NCBI GenBank assembly: GCA_000934455.1
Contig: KN885328.1
Span: 44,944 to 71,817, forward strand
From: Apostichopus parvimensis
Taxonomy: Eukaryota; Echinodermata; Holothuroidea; Aspidochirotida; Stichopodidae
Length of the DNA: 26,874 nucleotides
Direction: 5' to 3'
Positions 19,264 to 26,874 of the stretch are shown piece after piece; position 1 is the first letter of the stretch; every line of letters begins with the position of its first letter. Made by a program: the position numbers and the translations under genes. A model generated the notes under the pieces. That model saw only the letters and a list, made by a program, of their open reading frames with translations. It was not told the DNA's origin and ran no database searches.

Positions 19264-19372
19264 CTTTGCTTCACTGACTTCCATGGATGTGGTTATGAAG
19301 CCTTCTTGTTGAGTCATTCAGGATGTACCGATTGCAGACATCGTTGATACATTTCACATGCTCCTTGGCAGT
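19264..19372 (-). CDS. Possible 5' exon of a minus-strand transcript
   Basis: A consensus donor GTAAGTGAG lies at 19263-19255 on the minus strand. Two in-frame ATGs precede it, giving MTQQEGFITTSMEVSEAK in phase 0. A TGA directly upstream closes the frame. The second ATG (19284-19282) has context ATCCATGG. A possible acceptor TTTCAG ends near 19373. I could not identify the next exon, and the phase fits none of the acceptor-like sites near the ANTXR-like exon 1. It could be a 5' leader exon of that gene, the start of another gene, or chance. Confidence 0.25.
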
Positions 19373-19799
19373 TCCAACTGAAACATACACCTCGCTATAG
19401 CTGATACACGTGACACGATGCTCATGGAAATAAATCAAGATGATTTCCTGTGTTCGGCTGAAGATGAGGGCTAATGGTCCAATGCGTTTTACGAGAGAAA
19501 CAAAATATGAACAGTAGAGGTTCCTGAGTTTTTGTAACATTCGATTGTTTTATTTGCAGAAAGAAATGTTAATTCCAATTATATTTGTTCTAAGATGTAC
19601 ATTTGTCGTCACTGCATCTTACCCATCACTTGCTTTCCATAAATAAAGCTCTCCATAAAGATATTCCAGAATTTCCAAATTTCTGTATACATAGTGCAAA
19701 ACATGGATTACAAGTTCACATATTGTTTAAGAACGCGGGGACATACATGAAGTATTTCCCAAAATAGTACAGAAATATTATAAGGTGACCAAGCGATGG

Positions 19800-19890
19800 A
19801 CACCGCGTGTTAACGTTATATCACTTACTACCGCACCGAGACGTCACGTCATAACGTAGTAACGTATCGTCGTCGCTACACACTTACGTT
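19800..19890. promoter_or_regulatory. CpG-dense cluster with CRE-like sites
   Basis: In an AT-rich, CpG-poor neighbourhood this short stretch is rich in ACG and CG, and includes GACGTCACGTCA and repeated TAACGT. It lies about 500 bases upstream, in minus orientation, of the possible exon at 19264-19372, a plausible promoter position. It is speculative without transcript data. Confidence 0.25.
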
Positions 19891-20959
19891 AAAGCCTAAG
19901 TAGAGTAGGCCTATCTCCTAACCAAAGAATCACTTTATTGTGCTAACATTCATCGGAATTCCAGGGATAACTGAATAGATTAAGTTTCTACAGAATTCAA
20001 CAGCACTCATAGGTAACAGCTGTATCTTAATATAATAGATTCTATTGTGAATAGGTTATCCTGCAACTGTTACGTAACGCAGAAATTTAACCAAACATTC
20101 ATGAATAAACATATCCACAAAGTTGAGCGTGTGTAACATATAACTGTAGGCCTACTGTGGTATTTCTCATAAATATGATTTCAGGAACCCTCCCCCCCCC
20201 CCACCCCATCACATGTGTATTTGAATTTGATATCCTCGACAAGAAAGTAAAAGTTGCCTCTCTTAATTGAAACATGGTTGGGAGGGAGGAGGGGAGGGGC
20301 GTATCTCGTCAATAAAGAATTTGTTGTATAGCTTTCCAACGGTGCAGGACAGTTACGACACAACGGCTGTTGACTTTTGAATAAGTCATACTTTGTTTAA
20401 TGCAAGTTGAAGTTTTGTGAGTGTTAATAATCTCTTTCAGCGAATTTTGTTTTTCTACCAGACAACAACTCTTTAAGTGGCTTTTAACGACATTGGATAT
20501 TATCGGTCCATCGCGATATCCATATTTACTTATTGCTATGACAACGGGTACCTCTTCTACAAGGCCTCATCCTAGTTGGGATATATTACAGCAAGTTTAC
20601 TCTTCACTCTCTTTACTCTTTTTGAAAGCAAGAAAAAACGATAAAATATTTCGTTTGGTGTTTCAGACCTTATACGACTAATACAGAACAACTGCCATTC
20701 CATTACAACATTGGGAATAAAGCCATGAATCTTTCTTCAAAATTAAAATCATAGAGGATATATAGAGGATGACAAACCTTTGTGATTAAAATGACAGAAA
20801 AACATGTTGAGAATTTGTCAAGAGGCTGGGATTGTTTGCTGTTATTCCTTAGACTGATACCTCTCGCTATAAGTATTTTCATATTCACCCTCCCCCTCCC
20901 CTCCCGACTCTATGACCCAACTGAATGTCACCATATCGCCCTTATATCGCTGTCACCAC
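19891..20959. other. No recognised gene
   Basis: Contains a C run at about 20190-20203 and a G-rich patch at 20278-20300. A plus frame at 20421-20681 (86 codons) shows no recognisable domain. Confidence 0.45.
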
Positions 20960-21170
20960 GTTGTCATCACTATGCCACCATTATGACACCACTATGCAAC
21001 TACTGTTCCAACACTATGGCACCACTATGACACCATTATGACACCACTATGCAACTACTGTTCCAACACTATGGCACCACTATGACACCATTATGACACC
21101 ACTATGCAACTACTGTTCCAACACTATGACACCACTATTCCACCACTGTCACCACGATGTCACTATGTCA
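20960..21170. repeat. 55-bp minisatellite built of ACCACTATG-like subunits
   Basis: TACTGTTCCAACACTATG recurs at 55-base spacing (near 21001, 21056 and 21111). The higher-order unit is made of degenerate CACCACTATGA subunits, which decay on both sides. Confidence 0.88.
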
Positions 21171-23426
21171 GCATCATGGTACTATTTCGTCCTTCAGACA
21201 TGGGTCCGTTGACATGGGCCTTAGGCTATAGCGGCCTTATTAGTGTTGATCAGTTACTGGCCTGCACAGGTAGGACTGTTCTATGTAACTCACAGCCAAC
21301 CGAAACTTCAAAAACCCACGAGTTTCTCCCCTGTTGAACTAACAATAAGCTGCCTCCGTATCGACTATAGGCTAAACTTATTATAATTAATGGCTTCGTC
21401 GTCAATCACAAATGGAGAAAAATTAATGGTGGTGTTGGAAGGAAATCTTTGCAGGATACGAACCTGTTTAAATATTACCGATGGTGGCCTAATACGGTCA
21501 TAAACTCATAATTGTGTTTGGTGTCGTGCATACTTTACCACCGAGATGATTCATACAAATACCAAGTTCCCCGATTGGTTTAGAAGCTGTATATAGTCAT
21601 TCCATTCCTAAATTAGCTTTATGTATACACCAGAAGCTGTCAGAAACTAATCTTAGTTTTAATGAAGGCACCATTGATTTTACCTTCATATGAAAGGAAA
21701 CACATCGATCAACTCTGGCCCCATTTCCTTTTGTTACTTGTACTTTGTAAATACAGTCGCCCCAGAAAGAACATATATAGGCACGAACAAACCAAACGAC
21801 TGATCGGTTCTAAACCCCAGTCCCCCTTCCATCGGGACTGTGACTGTGTGATCATCGTCAGGTGTGTATCACGATGCCCCTTCAAGGGGAACATAATGCT
21901 ACCAATGATCGTAACCAAACAGGTCAAGAAGCGAGTTTGTTATTGGTAAAATATACGTGATTTGATTCAGTCTGTATGCAAATATTTAAGCTGTCCGTAT
22001 GTACATACCGTTTATTTACATACCAACGTGCTGATTGAATTGACCTATTTAAAAAAAACATTGAGACAGCAATATTATTCCCCGTTGAATTGATTGTCTG
22101 CTTGGTACGTTAGTTAAGTCGATGTCCAATGCATGGGGTACACGTGTCGGTGGGTGGGGATGGGGGGGGGTAATGTAATTTTGTGGGCAATTATTTTCAA
22201 ATGACCTTTAACATCTGACTTGATTTACTCACTTCATAAACTCTCTTACCCAAGCAAAAGCGTAACAAGAGGTTTGAGAAATACCCAAATGATACATTTT
22301 CGCGATAATGTATTGTTTTGTCCTTCAATCCTTTTTTTGATGACGTAAAGAGGAAGTTAGTTACCTTCATTTCCATAGAATATGAAAGAGATTATAATGA
22401 CGGAGTCTGTTTATGAAACAGTCACATATATAAACGGAAAGAATATATTGAACAGGGGAAAATGAAGCAAATGTAGCTTAACAAACTTGGAAACAGGATG
22501 TTAGGAGGAATTCGATATAATGATGTAATGTCAAACTAAACTGAGTCACACGTGGCTATGCCATCCCCATCTGTTCTAATCTCACAAAGACGATAATCGG
22601 GCATAAAAGGGATAACAATAGAGAGCATGAAAAATTAAATAAATTTAAATAACATCAAATTACACCCAAAAACACTTGAAACAAACAAAAAATACACAGA
22701 CGTCCAAAACCAGCAAAAACAACAGAAAGAATAAGAATAAAAAAAACAAAGAACTAGTTCCAAATGCCAAAAACACAACAAAAAAACAAAAAAAAAAGAG
22801 GATAAAAGAAGAAAACATCCGTCGACTATATAAGCATGATCGGGATACGACTGAGTGGTTGATGGGAAAGAAAAACATCAAAAGAAAGGCGGCTTAATGA
22901 TTCCTTGCCTTTAAGTTTATATGGAATCACCTGATTGATAGGGATAATAAGCAAAACGTGTCCTAAAGACAAGACCCATAACATCAGAAAAGAGTTCCAG
23001 GTAACTCGACCATTGTAAGGGTAATTCCCTTCTGATAGTTGATGACAATAGGGTCATGAGTTGACGTGGAATGTCACTTTGTCATGTTGCAGGAAGGTAT
23101 ATTAGATCTGTCGTATTGTTTTTCTTAATTTTATCTGATCACTTAATGTTGTCTGACCCAGGCTTACAACTTCTATGAGTAAATGAACATTAATTCCTGA
23201 AATAGAGCATTGGAACTTAAAGCAGGTTTCAGAAATGCTGACCAATATGGCAAATTTTTTCACGTAGCTACTGGACATAGCTAATACGTAGATTAAGAAT
23301 GGAAAATCTTGTACTTGTATTTCTTCTTTGTAAGAAAAACATCAGCGTATGACAAATTCCAGGGTTTTTATTATTCATTTTAATGGAGTGGTTTCAAACA
23401 TGGTGACTTCATAGACGCATAGATAC
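21171..23426. other. No recognised gene
   Basis: Unique-looking AT-rich sequence with an A-rich stretch at 22660-22810 and a G run near 22158-22170. The open frames at 21662-21949 and on both strands around 22660-22897 are explained by chance and by the A-rich composition. Confidence 0.45.
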
Positions 23427-23430
23427 CTTG

Positions 23431-23566
23431 CCCCCATTCAATCCCCTCCCAACCGCCTCACTGCCCCCTTCAATCCCCTCCCCGACCGCCTCACTGCCCC
23501 CTTCAATCCCCTCCCCAATTGCCTCACTGCCCCCTCCCCTTCAATCCCCTCCCCGACCGCCTCACT
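23431..23566. repeat. 32-38-bp C-rich minisatellite
   Basis: Four copies of TTCAATCCCCTCCCCGACCG followed by CCTCACTGCCCC, starting at 23437, 23469, 23502 and 23540. A short proline/serine-rich open frame through it is a repeat artefact. Confidence 0.9.
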
Positions 23567-24204
23567 TCCAGTTGTTCTTCTTCTTAGGGAGGAGTTATTC
23601 TTTGATTAGTTCCAGCTTCTCTCTGCTATATTTTCTAACTTGTGACTTCTTCATATGTGAAGAAGGTTTTACAGAAGACAAGAGATTTTATTTTCCTAAA
23701 TTAATTAAAGACAAAATGACTTACGGGTGAAAAAGACTCTTGTATAATTTTTTTTCGAAGCACCCGTTGAATGCTTTACTTTAGTACAAAAAACCGAAAG
23801 TAATGATATAACATAGACTCGATGTTCATCAACACATTTACATACAATTTATAGCAATTCTTCGGACGTTTAATAATATTCTTCAGGCTTGTACAGAAAG
23901 CAAACTCTTGAGCTATATAACTACATATTAAGTATATTACAATGCCGTAATTACATAGTATATATGTACACAGTCCTGCTGTGAATTGGGAGGCGATATG
24001 CTACTACAAAATACTCAGAAATTAAAATAAAAAATTATAATAATGAGGATAATAAAAACGAAAAAATAAAAATGAAGGACAGTTGAAGAGATGAAATCAT
24101 ATACAGCAAGCATTTGTTATATGTAACAGTGTCAGTTATTACCTTAGTTGTATTATAATTAAAACAATACAGAATGTGTTAGCCTTTCACTAATCGAACA
24201 TAAC
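23567..24204. other. No recognised gene
   Basis: AT-rich sequence including an A-rich patch at 24020-24080. No coding, RNA or repeat signal that I can support. Confidence 0.45.
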
Positions 24205-24256
24205 ATGTATGTTTGTATGTATGTATTTTAGATCCTCCAACGAGCAGGAACTCGCA
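24205..24256 (-). mobile_element. 5'-truncated copy of the same SINE tail
   Basis: The stretch with TATGTATTTTAGATCCTCC, then GAGCAGGAACTCGC, matches the 3' part of the SINE at 11970-12232, including the TACA-type tail. The tRNA-like head is absent. Just to the right, AACAGGAACATGCATTGG is repeated about twice (24259-24293). Confidence 0.6.
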
Positions 24257-24433
24257 AACAGGAACATGCATTGGAACAGGAACATGCATTGTGAAACAAA
24301 CGCAGGAAACAAGCGCCAATTTTATCAAACAAAGTTAGGAATAATTGATTCCTGACTGTGCGGTAAGCTGAACACATTTCACGAAAACCTCCCCCCCCCC
24401 TCCCTCTCCCCCTCCATACACTTCCCTTTACAA

Positions 24434-24784
24434 CAGGGGTTCCCTAACTGGGGTGCATCCCAGGGGTTCGTGACACGTTTCTGAGGGTCAAAACTTGAGT
24501 ACTTTTTGTTGAACTAAAATCTGATATATCATATAATTTAGTAATGTACAAAAGTCGTACCTATCGACAACCTCTTTTCGCGTTCCATACGCATACGTTG
24601 CCATAGTACCGTACCGTGCATTTTTCATTACATTATTACACTGTGAACTTGATCTTTTACGAAGCACTGTTATGCGTATTATAGTATAATAATGACTCAG
24701 ATCGTGTCTCGAAAAATTGGGGGTTCGTAGACAACCCTGACATCCACAGGGGGTTCGTGGGGGAATAAAGTTAGGGAAACCCTG
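24434..24784. mobile_element. Second hAT-type miniature element (351 bp)
   Basis: The terminal inverted repeats CAGGGGTTCCCTAAC and (reverse complement of the right end) CAGGGTTTCCCTAAC differ at one base. Flanks CTTTACAA (24426-24433) and CTTTACAG (24785-24792) form an 8-bp duplication with one mismatch. CAGGGGTTCCC-type ends are typical of hAT (Charlie-like) elements. It has no coding capacity. The repeated GGGGTTCGT motif near both ends could be a subterminal transposase site (inference). It differs in sequence from the element at 17644. Confidence 0.82.
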
Positions 24785-24792
24785 CTTTACAG

Positions 24793-26874
24793 CCAATGAA
24801 ACTGGCTTCATGTGTCTACATATAGGCAGGCAGGCCGCATTGACAATGTTATGCAATTATATGGTTACAAATAACATTGCAGTTCCTTTTCCCTTCATGT
24901 ATTTGTATGCAAACTTCGTGATATGAATTGATAGTTCCAAAATAACTGAATAGCAAGTGATTTGAAGCTAGCTACTTAAATTAGCACAAACTGAAATCAA
25001 CATGAGCCTTCCTTCTGGTAGACAGCCAGCAAATGTATGTTCAGCATTATTTCTTAAAATTTAGCAAACATGACGTCACAACGGGCTTCCTTTCTTTAAG
25101 AGTCAGAATCATGAATAAACATAAACCTCGTGACATCATGATGTAAGCAATATGTTCAACGATATTTCCAAAACCAGACATATATACAAAAGTGATTTAA
25201 GAAGAAGAAGAAGAATGTTTCCATTGTCCGAGGTATTCATGTAACTGAATGTAAAATACACCATAGAGTTCGTTCAGGGGAGCTGTACACTACACAAAGA
25301 CCTCTGTGTGGTGTTAATTAGTCTAATTACACTCTACAAATCCACATATTACATACAACAGTATATAGCCTTTGCTTAATTATAGAACGTGGACCACACC
25401 AGAGCCGTTGACAGAAAGTTTCCCGTCTTAATAATTACACACTGCAGGGTGCTATTGAGTACCTAAATTGATTATATTTTATACAATCCATATGTCAGGA
25501 AATTTCTCAATTATTTATTTGTACTCGTACCCACCCCTTCCTCTGTCAATCTCCTTGAGGGGGACGGGGAAGGAGGAGGGGGTAGGGAAGGGGATGAGCA
25601 AGGGTGGGGAATTGCGAAAGAGAAGTGAATGACATAGTTGCGTTGTCAGTAGTACATGCATAGTGCAAGTCATAGGTACATCCACACAGTACATGAGGTG
25701 AAAGCTACGGTCGAAATTTAGTACTATTTCTCCGGGCGGTGTAAGGTATCTACGTATGGGGCTGTGGCGGAAGGAGGGGGTGAGGGGGGGGGGGGGGGTC
25801 GGGGTGAGACATGTATCAGTATGTAGCACGTAAATTTATAAATACAAACCGTGAATTGAAAATGAAAGGCACATGCAACAATAGAACGAAAAAAAAATCG
25901 TTCAATTTTAGACTTTGATTGACACCATTATTTCCATTCCACTTCAAAAAATTATCAACCCCTTTCCCACCCCACCCCATCCTACCCAAACCCCGACCAG
26001 CTATCTACATTCTGTTGAAAAGACCAGTATACTTCTTTAATATCTTCGAAACATAAAAAATTGTCACAGGCATGCATGGTACATACGGTTTATAATTACG
26101 TAACTACAGTGGATATTTTTTACAGCATAAATGATTATTCGAGGCATATAGTTCGAATAATGGTAACATATATACAACAACATTTTACCAGAATGAAGCC
26201 AGAAAAGAATGTCATGCACGAATTACAACGAAAAGAACCATCATAACAATATATTGGTCCTGGTCTAATACGCTGAGAAAACTTTCAAAAGCAGTTTGAT
26301 ATATCATTACATTTCATCACTTAAATTTATGCAAAGCCGACCACGCTCATCTGTTAAAGGGGCGGCACACTGACACAATATATAAAGATATGCATGAATG
26401 ACGTCACTCACGGGGATAATGAGCAAGTTAAAGAACATAACAGAAACAAAAACTATATATACAAGGAGATGAAACATATTTGGTTTGATCACAACCATGC
26501 AGGAGTAATATGATCTTGTAGCCATTAATAATAATGATAAAAAAATCATAATAATATTCATATTAAAACTACTATTGCAAATCAGCGGCACATCTACTCC
26601 CCATGATGACATCACAGTCTCTCCCTTTGAACTCTCATACATTTGCCCTGAAAATAACGAACGAAAACAATGACAGTTAATTGATTTAATTTCCGTGAAA
26701 TCGATGAGCAGAGGAAATTAGGATGATTAGACCCAAATGGCAATCTAAACAGTAGAAACTAATTCAAGAGTGTTTCTACAGCACAACATTTCGTTTAGAC
26801 CTAACTATATATAATAGAAATATGTCTAAGAATACAACATTTGATTCTTTAACTTATATTTTATTGTAGACTCG
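24793..26874. other. Right edge, no recognised gene
   Basis: Contains two exact CRE palindromes TGACGTCA (25071-25078 and 26399-26406), a (GAA)n run at about 25200-25214, and G-rich tracts at 25555-25610 and 25770-25805. A hydrophobic minus-strand frame at 26307-26642 (111 codons) matches no family I know. It may be an unrecognised exon or chance. Confidence 0.4.

Noticed and set aside
22660-22897. Lysine-rich plus frame and hydrophobic Phe/Leu-rich minus frame
   Set aside because: Both arise from an A-rich (T-rich) stretch; no domain or splice context.
26307-26642. Hydrophobic minus-strand open frame of 111 codons that could be a membrane protein
   Set aside because: AT-rich sequence readily gives hydrophobic frames. 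No family motif or supporting upstream signals were seen. Kept only as a remark for the right edge.

Overview
This is eukaryotic (animal) genomic DNA: AT-rich, GT-AG introns, many tandem repeats and small transposons, and no bacterial gene organisation. It holds one clearly recognisable protein-coding gene, on the minus strand. That gene is a complete 15-exon anthrax-toxin-receptor family gene (ANTXR1/ANTXR2-like), coding from 16845 down to 2655. The exon junctions keep phase throughout and give a 509-residue product. Its order is signal peptide, von Willebrand factor A domain with a full MIDAS metal site, cysteine-containing Ig-like extracellular domain, one membrane helix, and a proline-rich cytoplasmic tail with the conserved ANTXR tail blocks. 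Family membership plus genome texture suggest an invertebrate, possibly a marine deuterostome such as an echinoderm. The taxon is inference.

Layout. 1-2460: 3' flank with a duplicated GC-rich block and AT repeats but no recognised gene. 2485-2654: 3' UTR with polyadenylation signals. 2655-16845: the ANTXR-like gene, with introns of 231 to 2415 bases. Several introns carry minisatellites: 27 bp, two of about 33 bp, 20 bp, a 178-bp satellite and a 53-bp unit. Intron 4 also holds a tRNA-derived SINE. 17077-17084 and 17204-17209: TATA and CCAAT motifs at plausible distances upstream of exon 1.

17100-26874: 5' flank or intergenic DNA. Two hAT-type miniature elements with 8-bp target-site duplications sit at 17644-17995 (exact duplication) and 24434-24784 (one mismatch). 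There is a second SINE tail at 24205, further minisatellites, and one possible minus-strand 5' exon at 19264-19372 with a CRE/CpG-rich candidate promoter near 19800-19890. I see no other convincing gene.

The most unusual local feature is a 51-bp tandem duplication at the 5' edge of exon 5. It copies the splice acceptor and the first coding bases and stays in frame, so an alternative isoform with 17 extra residues inside the vWA domain is possible. I found no wholly new biological system.
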